DNA of 64,000 nucleotides from Anseranas semipalmata (taxonomy: Eukaryota; Chordata; Aves; Anseriformes; Anseranatidae): contig VXAA01006074.1 in the NCBI GenBank assembly GCA_013399115.1, positions 322,066-386,065 of the forward strand, read 5' to 3'. The translations under genes and the position numbers were made by a program. Shown piece by piece: positions 35,464-47,101 of the stretch; position 1 is the stretch's first letter, and each line of letters starts with the position of its first letter. The notes under the pieces are model-generated. The model was not told the DNA's origin. It did not search any database and saw only the letters and a list, made by a program, of their open reading frames with translations.

Positions 35464-38400
35464 TATTGTTCAAAAGTATTTTTAAAGACTTTGAACACTA
35501 TTTCTGTAGACACCATTTCTGATCAGGTAGTGGCAAGGGTATGTGTATTGTTTGCGCATTTTTAAGTGGTGTGTGTGCAGGTGAAAAGATGGACTGCATT
35601 TGTTGCATGCATTATTGGTATGAGTAGTAAACATACATAATACCACCTTCCTGGAGGGAGAGCACCAGACTCCTGCAGGTGCAGCTGCTGGTCTAGACGT
35701 GGCTATACAGGCACCGTACTGCCCTCTTTGGAAAAAACAGGGCATGGAATAAATTGAACAGCACCAGAGCATCTTTGCTAGTGTGAACTACACTCATTAC
35801 ATGCTTTTTCCCTGTTGTGTTACACCAGCAAACCTGCAGTCACAGTGTGTTCCTTAAGCAGGCTTGGCCCAAGCAGCATTAGATTCATTGACTTTTACAG
35901 CAACTCAGGGCTCTGAGCACTGTAAACTTTTTCTGATATCATGGTTTGGGATCAGCAGGCAGAGATGGAGGTGTAACTAAGTATGCAGCACTATTAATGA
36001 ATCTCATCAAAAGGAGATCACAAAATCCTTGAGCTGCATAAATCTCTAGAGGCTATCTACAGCTAATTTTCTCAGCTGTGTTGTTTCTCCAAGCTCCCTG
36101 TAATAATGAAACAGCACTTATACCTTTTAAACAACATATTGTGTAAATTATAAGTGACATGTAACCCTCCCAGCAAGCCAAGGAAAATGACAGCATTAAA
36201 TTCCCAACAGCTATCAGAATATATTAACAATTTTAGAAGAAAATGACTTTTGAGAAGACAAATTTTGAATGAATAAACATGAATCTACAAGGTTTCATCA
36301 GAGCATGGGATTTATCCGCAGTATTTTGCTTCGGGGTCACATAACTCCATTCAGAGCAGGGCAAAAATACACTTGATTTGTAAGATATGCATGGTTATGG
36401 GGAGTTAATCTCAGCTCTGATCACAAATTTGTCAAAACTCAGCAGCTTTAGCTCAGAAGGGATTTATGTTGGAGTCAAGCTGAAGAAAGCAGCCCTTGCA
36501 AACTGCAAGGGAAAAGATGGAATAATTGAGGATACAGCTTCAGCTAATCTGGCTACAGCATCCTGTCTGTTGCTGCTCCCTTCTGTGCACTCTACTTGTC
36601 AGTGTCATGACGTGACCTTTCCGGAGAGCAGCTTTGGTTCAATAACATGGTCTAAGTCGTAAAAGCCAGTCTGTTTGGGTCTTCAGCCTGGCAAAGAGAC
36701 AGCACTAAATGACCTGGCACCCACGAGATGACAGCACAGACAGCAGAGGAGGGCTCCCCATTGGCAACCACACACTCAGCTCCAGCTGGGATGTTCTGGG
36801 CTGCTCCTCTGTTTACTTTTGTAGCTGGCAGTTGACTCCATGTCTCCCTTTCTTAGTGGTGAAGGTGGTTTGGGGGGTTTCACACTGCTCCACAGTGGGG
36901 CTTGTGGAGCAGCTAGAGGGTCGCTTTGAAAAGACAATGTCACTCACAGCCACGTTGGGGCTGTGAGAGGAGCCGAATTTCAGGAGGGTACAGATGGTGC
37001 TTAAGGCCAATGTAGGTCCCTCAGCCCTGTGCTCTCGGCCTAATGCTGTGTCTCCACGTTGCAGAGCTCCCAGTCTATCCCTGCAGCTTCTAAGCAATGC
37101 AACAAGTCTGCCTGCTGAACCAGCAGCTCTGGGAGAGGACAGTTAGGCAGAAAAAAGGTTTGAGGGCTGCCAAATCTTCAAGCAGTGGCATGGCATAGAA
37201 AGCAGAGGCACTTGGCAATCAGGTGCAGGGAGCAGGCTGGAAAGCTCTGGAGATAACTGGACAGCCTACCAGGAGAGCAAAGTGCGTGTAAACTGCACAG
37301 AAAAGTGGGAAGTACCATGGCTACTGTAATCAATGCAAATGGGTTCCTAGGAAAAGCACAGTTTCGTACAAACAGCCAGATAAGCGAGGTGATTTACTAC
37401 GCATGTAGAGGACAAAATGCAGTCCTGGCTGTCAGCACAATTGATAGACCAAGCAGAGACCAAGGAGATTGATGTCTAATTGATAGTCACGTCAGAACAA
37501 GTGTCATGCAGAACAGGTATTTGTATAAGTGCTGAAAAACTGCATATCCCATATTGGTGTAAGAAATACTCAGAATTAATTGAAATCTAGACTGAGAAAA
37601 TATGAGTTTGAAATGCTCTCATTGAAGAAAAAGCTGCAAATGCATGCTATGCTGATTCCACAGAAAGCAATGCTATATAGAGAGAAACTCGGTGCTCAAA
37701 TTTACGTATAACTTGTTGGAATAGAAGTGTAAGCTAGCCAGAGCTTTGAAGCAGATATGCCCAAAATAAACATTCCAAGGGAGAATACAAAGATTTTAAG
37801 CTCAAAAAAGTCAGGTTTCATTGGAGCATAAATTCAATTTCTCAACTTCCTCTACAGAGAAAACCCGTAGGACTGAGTCAGGATGAATAGAAATCAAAAA
37901 GCTTATAAAAAACTTATCTCCCCATCCATTATGTCTTTGCATGGCAGGCCTCTGTTTCCAGTTTGTTTGTTGTTGTTTTTTTTTTTCAGTCAGTTCAGGG
38001 ATTTTTTGAATTGCAAGAAACTCTGCCCAAATGAAGGCATTTTCTCTTTCTGTCACTAGTGGGACAGGCAGCACCTGGGGCAGTGAATAGGGCAGGCATG
38101 GACCGCTTTCCAGCCCTAAAGCCAATTGGTATTGATGTTTAACTATGTATTCAAGTTTTTAAGAAGAGGATATGAAAATGTTGTGGGAGGTGAAATCCAA
38201 ACTGAGTTAGATTTAACCAGAGATATGCACTTAAAACTCGATTCTCCTGAATGTGGTTATAGAAAAAGGGTAAGCCTCAGGGACAGCAATCCTTGGAATA
38301 TCGCAAATGGAAATGATCTACCTCAAATATTGTAAGAGACGTAGAAAATGTGATACCAAGAAAGCAACAGCAGTCATGGGACTTCAGATCAAAGAAGGTA

Positions 38401-38739
38401 AATCCAATGACACATCTGTACACTGATGAGATGACCAATGTGAGCTTATCTAGCAGTTAATAAGCATAAATACCTGCAAGATGAGCAGTGCAAGCCCTTA
38501 ATAGCATTTATTACAGTTTGTAGTTTGATGAAGGGAGAAATCCTTCTGGCTCTCCACAACTCCAAAGATTTATGAGGATCATTATAAGGCCTGTGAATAT
38601 AAGGCGTTTGAAAGTGAGAGCTGGAAAATCACTGAGCAAGCAGAAAGAGACAGATGAATACATTTGAAAATTAAGAAAGTTGGCTACATTCAGAGGAAAA
38701 GATGCATGGAAAATGATTTAATAATCAGTTTCTCCCCAG
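35464..38739. other. Gene-free interval
   Basis: Unique-looking DNA. A 91-codon open frame at 36387-36662 is somewhat protein-like but unassigned. A GC-richer patch at about 36660-37140 has no recognisable exon. A T run interrupted by GTTG units lies at 37966-37987. No recognised dispersed repeat. Confidence 0.55.
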
Positions 38740-39570
38740 TAACTCTCAAATAAACAAAGTTGCTGTTGGATAAGAAGAAATACCCTCATGTAGATGAACA
38801 ACTGGTTAAAAGAGAGGAAATGTGGCTGAAATAAGCAGTAAGTTTTCATAGTGAAGGATGATTCTTAATGAAGCCCCAGAGTGCTCTCTGCTGTGGCCTG
38901 TGTTGTTCTGTATGTTCATAAAGGATCTTGAGAAGAGGGTGACTAGGGAAGTGGAAGCATTTGCTGGTGGTGTTAAGCTTTCAGGGTAGTTAAGATGAAG
39001 GCTGATTGTGAAAAACTGCAGAAGAACCTTGTAGAATGGGCAATAAATGGCAGCTAAATTTCAGTGAAGGTACATGTAAAAGCATTTTAAACAAACTCAG
39101 CTTTACATGCAGAGTGATGGGCTCTGACTTGACTGTTCTCTCTTTGAAAGAACTCACAGTTACAGTGGGCATTATTAAAGCTGCTTCCACACACAGTCTT
39201 GTTATAAATCAGGTATTATTGATTTTTAGAGGAGGAACAGAGAACCAAACAGTCAACTAGGAAAGTCCTTCTGCATCCATATCTTCAATCTTGTAACTTG
39301 TGTTGCTCACCCCAACTCAAAATGTGAACAAGGAAAGGTGCAAAGGATAATAAAAAGGGTGATCAAGGGATAACCGTGCTTCTGCATAAGGAACAGCTGA
39401 GTACATGTGGACTCCTCACCTTGGGAAAGAGATGACTGAGGAGGATATGACAAGCATCTTTAAAATCTCAAGTGGTAGAGAGAATGTGGCTGCACAGTGG
39501 CTTTATTTCCAACTCAAGAGCTGAAAGGTTTGGGGTGAACCCAGCAGGGAGAGCTTTGCACCGAAGTTGA
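38740..39570 (+). mobile_element. Ancient CR1/L3-type reverse transcriptase fossil
   Basis: Conceptual translation across several frames recovers a degraded RT. PECSLLWPVLFCMFIKDLEK (about 38875-38940) corresponds to the PQGSVLGPVLF motif. EAFAGGVKLSG corresponds to the catalytic FADD segment, now FAGG. VVKMKADCEKLQKNLVEWA, KWQLNFSEGTCK and RVMGSDLTVLS follow. Near 39330-39450 nucleotide blocks match the KVQRRATRMIKGLE and LEKEMTEEDM segments. The KADCEKLQKDL...KWQLNFS signature differs from the bird-typical CR1 copies in this window (QRDLDRLDRWA) and, from general knowledge, is typical of older amniote CR1/L3 lineages. Stops, frameshifts and the lost catalytic aspartates show that it is dead. 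Both ends are approximate. Confidence 0.78.
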
Positions 39571-40424
39571 ACTGTGAAACTTGCTGGTAGCTCCTGGTTT
39601 ATTTCCAGGCTTGCTCCATGCAGGGTCTTTCTATATTAATTCCTACCTCTTGCCTCAAAGCCCTGGCCAAGGATCCCCTACATGTTCCCTGGGGACTCCA
39701 GCCAGCATAGCCAGAATAGGAAAGAGCAGAAATGTTCTGATATATACCAATAACAAGCCCAGCTTCCTAATACAGATGGTAACTGCTCCTTTCATTACAA
39801 TGTGCATTTCTCAAGATCTGGACTTGAAAGCCAAGTGACCTGTGCTCACAGAAAATAAATGATCAAGGCAATCCCAAAGGGACCAATAAAAGCCTACACG
39901 TCAAAGCATGGCAGCAAAGTACTCCTCACATTCACTATCCCTTTGTCATTCCTTCTCTCACAATGAACACAGGTAGTATCTGAATGTTGACATCCAGAAA
40001 GTTATTTAACTCCCCGTCTCCCCCACAAAAGTGCCAGGAAACATTGTTTTCTCTTTTCCTAGAGTGCTCCATGTATTATTGTAGGGTTCCATCCCAAACA
40101 CATACACCTCACAGCATGGGAAATTAAATCATCTATTGTTCCCATAGCAACAGGAAGCACTAGGAAACTCAGGGAATTCAGATGATGCCTTCTAAGGGCT
40201 TAGTCCTCAGCTTGGGAGTGAGCATCTCGGATAAATTCCTTGTGTTGGAAAGATCTCTAATAAATTCAAAGTCATCCCTTTGACGGGCAAACAGCAAGTT
40301 ACCCAACTCATTGGGTATTGGCTCCAAACTATTTTGGTGTTTTAGGTACAGCTCTGATAACCTTTAACTGCAATCTATATGAAGGTGATTCAGAGTTGCA
40401 CATTAGTTCAGTATCTTCTTTTCC

Positions 40425-40478
40425 TAAAAAAAAATAAATAAATAAAAATAAAAAGTCATGAAAAATAAATAAATAAAT
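40425..40478 (+). repeat. Imperfect (AAAT)n microsatellite
   Basis: Two AAAT blocks separated by AAAAGTCATG, within an A-rich 54-base stretch. Confidence 0.9.
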
Positions 40479-42261
40479 TCAGTTTAGGTACAAGCTGGTA
40501 TCCAAAACCCACAATAGTTGATTTCACAGATAGCCAGAGGTTTGTACATGTTATCCTAGAGGAATCATTAAGGAAATTATGTTGCCTATAAAACGTCTGG
40601 AGAATATATGTGCTTACATAACCAGAGTACATGCTCTCCCCTAAACTGCTCATTGTTGTTATTAAATACTCTAATTACAGTTTTGTACTTGCCAGCCAAA
40701 AATTTTCATTGACTATCTGTGCAACAGAAATCTTTAAAAATTAACAGTATTCTTCTTGTCCCAGCACCATTGTGAAAGCCACATGCTTAAATGAAAACAT
40801 TTACCCCATTTTTTAATATGTACCACAAGGCTATATTGGAGTGCTGTAGATATAAAGACAAATGCACAGATAAAGATGGAGGCCGAGTGTATTTTCTGTA
40901 AACAACTGTATAAAGGTAATTAGAACTTTTCTGCACAGAAGAGAGTTGTTTTAGATCAAGAATTCAGGAATGTTGGACTGGAAAGGTCCTCCAGGGTCAG
41001 TTTCTGCAGCTACAGGTAGCTATATAATACAGTATTTCAGAGGAACTTAACAAGCTGACAAAAGAGTCAGCCAGGAGTCAGTTCAGCTGATCCTGTCATA
41101 GGCTCCTAGAGCCATCTGAGTTCGTGGTCTCAGCTGCTGCAACACAAGGGCACAGGTCTGCCAGGTCCATGAGAATATCCCAGATACTCCAGAGCTCTTC
41201 AATGTCATCTGAAACCAGTGTTTAAACAACTGAGATGTGCACTTGGACGTCAGTGCCAGTCTTCGGGAGACTGCAAAAGAGCTCTGTAACCTCCCATTTA
41301 GAGTTAGTGGAGCTCTAGACACTGGAGGCTAGGGCTGAGCTGTTCAGCTTAGGGCTCAGTCTGTTTGCTCAAACCAAGATATCTAGCATTTTTTAAGATG
41401 CCATACAACATCAGATATGTATTAATGCGGCTCACAGTAAATTCTTGTCTTAGCAGAGGCTATGGCATCTTAAATAGCTGTAGATCATTTTGGACAACTG
41501 AGATGAGTCCTATGTGTATATTTCAGGTGAGCTGAGATGCTAAGTGCTGTTGACTATAATGAGGGCTTAAAAAGCTGTTACCCATGTAAACACCTACATG
41601 TAGATATGTAAACTAGGTATCACTATTTCATACTGAATCTTTCCCTGGGTTTTCAATACCTTGAGGGATCTTCTGTTCCCACCCAGCAATAAGTCCTCCT
41701 CCCCACACTCTAGTTCCTCAGCAGATCCATCTCCTCTTTCTTCTTTCTATCTGCTCCCTATTTTTCATTATTTTTCCCTAGTTCCTCCTTCTCCTCTCTT
41801 CTTCAAATCCCATTCACAGATTTTTCTCTTTCTGTCTTTGAAATCAGTCTTGCTAACCTGCTTGTCTCCCTTTTCCCCAGACAAAGCTGCATCCAGATAA
41901 GGTAGCTTCTCCATGTGCAGAAAAAAAAGCATCAGGGAGTCTGTAAGGATACAGGAAAATATCCCTTCCCCTGTTACCCATCACTGTAAGGGATGATAGA
42001 AGGGGAAGGAGGCAATGCAGCTGCTTAGCATACATGGAAGCTGCATAGATTTATGGAAGTCTAAAATGTGATTAACATTTACTGAGCATGAGCAAATGGT
42101 GAAAACTTTTTCATATTTGTACATATATTAATGGGAGAGTGAAAAGTTCACACCTGGTGTGAAGGGTACCCCTTAGTAGATTTGATGTCCTTGCATCAGA
42201 ATATAAAGGCATTGGAGCTTTTCAAAGAAAAGTAAACTGTTGTTTATACAACAGGGGTTTT

Positions 42262-42283
42262 TCTTCTTCTTTTTTTTTTTTTT
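42262..42283 (+). repeat. (TTC)n and poly-T tract
   Basis: TTC units followed by a run of about 15 T, then five C. Confidence 0.85.
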
Positions 42284-43011
42284 CCCCCAGTATTGCTGTC
42301 AAAGACATATTGACTTAAATTGATCAAAAGCACTCAGCTAACTGGTGGTGCTTCCAGTCTTTTCATATAACAGAGCAACCTCTTAGCTTCAGTAATATTC
42401 AGCACATTACATTTCAGCCCTGACTGAAACTGCAGTAATTCCTATTTATGCAGCGCTGCATCACTTCTCCCAACACTTTATGCTGTTCAAGTGGCTGCAG
42501 TGCTTCTAAACAAGCTGCAAACCCTTGGCCTGACCCCATCAAGCCACTCCTGACAATGTGGGAATAGATTGCTCTGCACAGTGGCATTTTACTACCAGTG
42601 TAAAACACATTTAGCAGCAGACAGGATCTGAAGTTTTTAAGCCAGCTGTTTATTTGGAGAACTCACAAAATGAAAGGCACATCCATCCTTTCAGGTGCTA
42701 GGCATTCAATTCAAGGAAGATGAAAAGCTATATAATCCACCAAGTATTGCTTTGAGGAAATTTGTTCTCATATCCCCACTTTCTTTTAACATGTCATCTT
42801 TTCACAAAGTCAGGCTCCTTCATCAGCTTCCAGGTTCTGCATTCAAGTTGCAGAGGTACCAAACTGCAGATGCTATTTATATCTGGCGATGACAGCATAT
42901 TTGAAAGCGACAGCACATTTGACATAATATTGAAAACTGGCATCTTTCCACAGTGTATCCAAGGAATACCCAAAGTAGCCCATACTGTTTGCATCATTAG
43001 ACCAACATAAT

Positions 43012-43108
43012 GCCCTAGTCCCACTGAAGTCAATGGTGCTAAGTGATGTCAGCAAGCGGCTGTGCACTTTAGGCACTAATTCAACAGAGCACTTAAACAT
43101 CTGCTTAT
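43012..43108. repeat. Possible decayed MITE fragments
   Basis: CTAGTCCCACTGAAGTCAAT (43013-43032) and, about 45 bases later, ATTCAACAGAGCACTTAAACATCTGCTTA (43079-43107) both resemble parts of another palindromic old non-autonomous transposon I know from archosaur and turtle DNA. They are not in the order of one intact copy, so they could be remnants of two insertions or chance matches. Confidence 0.35.
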
Positions 43109-45649
43109 ATACCTCATTCCTTGATCAGAAGCCAGAGATAAATTTATACAGAAATATATACTGGAATGTGAATGTATAAAATTGCAGCTAATATTGTTGC
43201 TCAGCTTACAGGTGGAATCAGGTTCAGGTTTTTCTGCCACAAAATTAGCCCTACTTAAAGACCAGAGTGCTTCAGTGGAAAGGAATAAATTATTGAACTG
43301 CCATCATAAGATTCAATTCGTGGCCTTGGAGCAGAAAAAAAAATCAAGAAATACTAAGTTAATATGATAAATGGATATGTTTTCTTGTTAGTCATGTTGA
43401 ACTTATAAATATTTCATTTCTAAATAAGCAAATAGTGTTGGATACAGACATAAATCGGGGTACTTTAGAAGGGATGCATTAATTTATTAGAGATCTGGGA
43501 AAAGCTTCCTTTATTTAATTAAGTGATAAAGCAATTATAGGAATAATAGGCCATGTGTGCATGTAAATGTAGTACTGTATTATCTTGGGTAAACTATAGA
43601 TGTCATATATACAATAATGAACACATACTTAAGCTGACTATTTTTAACTCCAAGTCCTAGAATTCTGCTATTTCACAAATTAGGAAAGGAATGAAATAAA
43701 ACATAAAACATTTATGGAATTTATCGCTGTTAAAATGCTACCCATTAAATTGCTATTAGTTAAACTCATTTAAATTCAGTGGGATTGTGTTGCCTCACAT
43801 GAGTGCCAGAGTGACTCACATAAAAATGTGTCAGTAGTTTCTCTTCAAGGACATCAATACAATGATGGTTTTTTTCTCCCACTCATCACAAAAAATAAAA
43901 AATAAAAATCAAAGTATCTGTAATCCAGGCACCTCAAGCAATGACCCCTAGCAGAACGGCAGGGTTCATAGGGACAGGAGATATTATGCTTCAGTGCCTG
44001 TGGAGCAATAAAGTAGTGCAGTGAAGCCAGGCACATGCCACAGCAGCTAATACAAAAGGGAGCTGTCTCATAAAAACTGGTGGGAGTCTGTTGAAGGCTA
44101 CAGACATACCAAAACAAAGTTTGCAATTGTATTGCATGTATTGTCTGATAACTAGAAGTCTGGACACTTTTACTGAAACAAACTGAAAATTAACCCAGGT
44201 TTATTTCTGAGAGTGCAAGTCTATTCTCAGAGAAAATTAGCTGTCCTACACTAAATCCTCGCTATTTTCTATAAAGCAAGCACTAGTTTAATTTAGCATA
44301 GCAATGTTTGCAAACTCACACATTGTGAAACTCACAGCTTCCACAGAGGCTGATATTCAAAAGTAAATTCATACCAGCAAGCTCATAAAAGAGTCGCATT
44401 CAGACAGGCAAGGCTTAGGTTAGTTGTATATTTCGTTGCAAGTTTGACATTGAACTCAAGTCTACAGTGCACCTTTAGAGCAGTTTGAGAGAAGAGACAG
44501 CTTAATAGTTCATGGCAAGTCAGTGTGAAGAGAAAGAACATTATATGCAAAAAAAAATTAACCCAGCCCTGAGCTTTTGGAAGACTGATGTGCCAAACTA
44601 CTCCCACCAAGGTGCATTTGAGTACAAAAGAGAAGTTTCAGGTCTGGAACATCTATCAGGCATTTAGTTACAGGTTTGCACTTCTTTTCCTTTGTGTGAT
44701 TTGGGCACAACAAAAACATGCAAAGTCCTTGTGTTTTGAATCAATGGCACACTTCACATTTTGTCTGACTTTTGAGAACAATCAGTGAAGAAGTTCTGAC
44801 AAATAAATCTCTTAAGTGTTGTGATTTATTCCATTTTTTCCCCAGAACATGTCTGCTTCGAGTCAGACACATCTCCTCTCCAGCACCATCACCTCTCTCA
44901 GATTCAGTCCTTCCCTAGTTCTTGCCTACCTGAGGTCTTCAGCAGCTCTCTCAAAGCATGCTTGGAGCTTCTCTTTATAAAACATCTTTAATCCTTCTCT
45001 GGGAAACTAAGAAAAACCAACACTTGCCTGGGCCAACCAAGAAAGAGAAGCGGTCCCTTCCACACCTGACAGATTTGCCTTCATGCACCTCTCTCAGTAC
45101 GTTGATTCTGGCTCATTAAAACATGTCGGGGCCCCAGCTAGGCACTGCCTCTTCCTGGCACACTTTTGTCCAAGGCCAGTTCCCAAACAGAGTTCAGGCA
45201 TGGCTCGGGAACTAGCATGGGCTGGGGGTCTACCAACAGGTAGCTCAGATGTGGCCACCCTGCACTAGTGGCTTAAGAGAATTTAATATCACCGACATGC
45301 CCATGGTTCACCTTAGGTACAGAAAACAGACCTTAGCACTTCCGTTGGTATGGACACAGCGTAAGTTTATTGTGGCAAACTCACAGTTTGGGGCTTAGAT
45401 AAGGTCAGGAGCACCATGAAAGCAGCCTGCTCAGAGGTCCCAAAACCACGTAAGTCTTTCAGCATCCTCCAGTGTCACAGGCTGACAAAACATATCCCCC
45501 AGGTCAACAGGGCCCAGCACATCCCTCACCCACACACCACCTCCCCGTGCCCCTCTTCCCCCACACAAGACACATCTCTCTGTGCACTTTGTGATGTTGG
45601 CTACATTGATGGTGCTGCCTCCCCTGAACAGGGGTGCAGTGGGGAGCTC

Positions 45650-46022
45650 AGCAGCCCCAGTGCCTCTTGTGCAGGAAGAGACTGAGGGGAGGCCTCATGG
45701 CGGCCTGCAGCTTCCTCATGAGGGGAGTGGAGGGGCAGGCGCTGATCTCTGCTCTCTGGTGACAGCGACAGGACCCGAGGGAATGGCATGGAGCTGTGAC
45801 AGGGGAGGGTCAAGCTGGATATCAGGAAAAGGTTCTTCACCGAGAGGGTGGTCGGGCACTGGCACAGGCTCCCCAGGGCAGTGGTCACAGCACCGAGCCT
45901 GCCAGAGTTTGGACAATGCTCTCAGGCCTGTGGTTTGATTTTTGTGTGGTCCTGTGTGGAGCCAGGACTTGATGATCTTTGTGGATCCCTTCCCACTAGG
46001 GGTATTCTATAGTTCTATGATT
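45650..46022 (+). mobile_element. CR1 fragment, RT C-terminus to octamer tail
   Basis: The plus strand carries AGACTGAGGGGAGGCCTCATG, GATATCAGGAAAAGGTTCTTC, ACCGAGAGGGTGGTCGGGCA, CAGGCTCCCCAGGGCAGTGG and GTGGTCCTGTGTGGAGCCAGG, ending in ATTCTATAGTTCTATGATT. The translated stretch matches the DIRKRFFTERVVGHWHRLPRAVV-type C-terminus of CR1 RT. The 5' limit is diffuse, about 45650-45675. It is the same 3'-end type, in the same orientation, as the copy 540 bases downstream, which it can be used to measure. Confidence 0.93.
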
Positions 46023-46563
46023 TTAAAAACCCAAATAAAAATTTCAGCTCACTCACATGTGAAATTCTGCTTCCAGGCGACTTTCATAACTGGGAGTCAG
46101 TCCATCTGTTCCCATATAAAAGACGAAAAAGCATGTAAATCAGATTTTTCCCAAAATATGGTTTCTGGAGGGCATAATGTAAAGCCAGGAGGCTATTTAT
46201 TACCTTGGCAGTGTCAACACTTTCCCACGCTTGTTTGATACATCCAAATTATTGCATTGCAGTTGATATGCCATTTACTACATTATTAAACAGTCACCAA
46301 TGGACTCAGTGTCAAATCAGACCCACTACATTACCGTGCTTTCTTCTGTTATTGAGTTGAATTCACCTGATTTGGTTTTTATGAAACTGTAAAGTTTGGA
46401 TTCAATTGGCACCTTTGAAGATGTGCAGAGCAGTATATTACACTCAGCATTTCCACAGAAATTCATCTTGGCAGGATTTTTTAAGGGATTACAATACTTA
46501 GGATACTCCAAATACTTACTCATAGCACTGCTCGTGAAGAAAGTTAATAAACATAGCCAAGTC
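46023..46563. other. Gene-free spacer between two same-type CR1 copies
   Basis: AT-rich sequence with no recognised feature. Confidence 0.6.
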
Positions 46564-46901
46564 ACAGTACAAAAAGGATGTAAAACTGCTGGAGAGTGTC
46601 CAGAGGAGGGCGACGAAGATGGTGAAGGGCCTAGAGGGGAAGACGTATGAGGAGCGGCTGAGGTCACTTGGCCTGTTCAGCCTGGAGAAGAGGAGGCTGA
46701 GGGGAGACCTCATCGCTGTCTACAACTTCCTTGCGAGGGGGAGCGGAGGGCCAGGCGCCGACCTATTCTCCTTAATCACCAGTGATAGAACCCACGGCAA
46801 TGGTGTCAAGCTGAGGCAGGGGAGGTTTAGGTTGGACATNGATCCTTATGGGTCCCTTCCAACTCGGGATATTCTATGATTCTATGATTCTATGATTCTA
46901 A
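46564..46901 (+). mobile_element. Young-looking CR1 fragment with N-marked internal loss
   Basis: An open plus-strand frame encodes [39 protein letters not shown] and [20 protein letters not shown], then [12 protein letters not shown], a clean match to the CR1 RT C-terminus with no stop, so it is probably one of the least decayed copies here. At 46840 a single N joins TTGGACAT directly to GATCCTTATGGGTCCC. The sister copy has 151 bases between the equivalent points (45823-45973). It ends with (ATTCTATG)n at 46870-46901. Confidence 0.95.
46840..46840. other. Single N replacing about 150 bases of CR1
   Basis: Comparison with the same-type copy at 45650-46022 shows that the segment encoding IRKRFFTERV through the start of the 3' UTR is absent at exactly this N. 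This is best read as a repeat-collapsed assembly gap. Confidence 0.8.
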
Positions 46902-47087
46902 GTCTCAGCTCTGCATGTGAAGTACTGATGTTTTCAATTCTGAACTGATTGACCAACCTCCAACAACAACAGACAGATTCTTACTGTCCTCAAGAGATGT
47001 TGGGTAATGTGACAGGAATCCAAAAACAGAGAGAAAAATTAGCTTCCTGTTTCAAAGGTACTAACCAGTCAGACTGCAAAAGACTGC

Positions 47088-47101
47088 AAAAAAAAAAAAA
47101 N
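47088..47101 (+). repeat. Poly-A run ending in a single N
   Basis: Thirteen As preceded by two tandem AGACTGCAAA units and ended by an N at 47101; the homopolymer probably caused a base-call or assembly problem. Confidence 0.85.

Larger units (their letters stand above)
39571..45649. other. Gene-free interval
   Basis: AT-rich unique-looking DNA with an AAAT microsatellite, a TTC/T tract, weak traces of old repeats (40961-41000 and 43012-43108), and a pyrimidine-rich part at about 41690-41880. A GC-richer stretch lies at 45060-45640, just before a CR1 copy. No recognised exon or RNA gene. Confidence 0.5.

Noticed and set aside
36387..36662. 91-codon open frame
   Set aside because: Somewhat protein-like translation but no identifiable motif, promoter or splice support.
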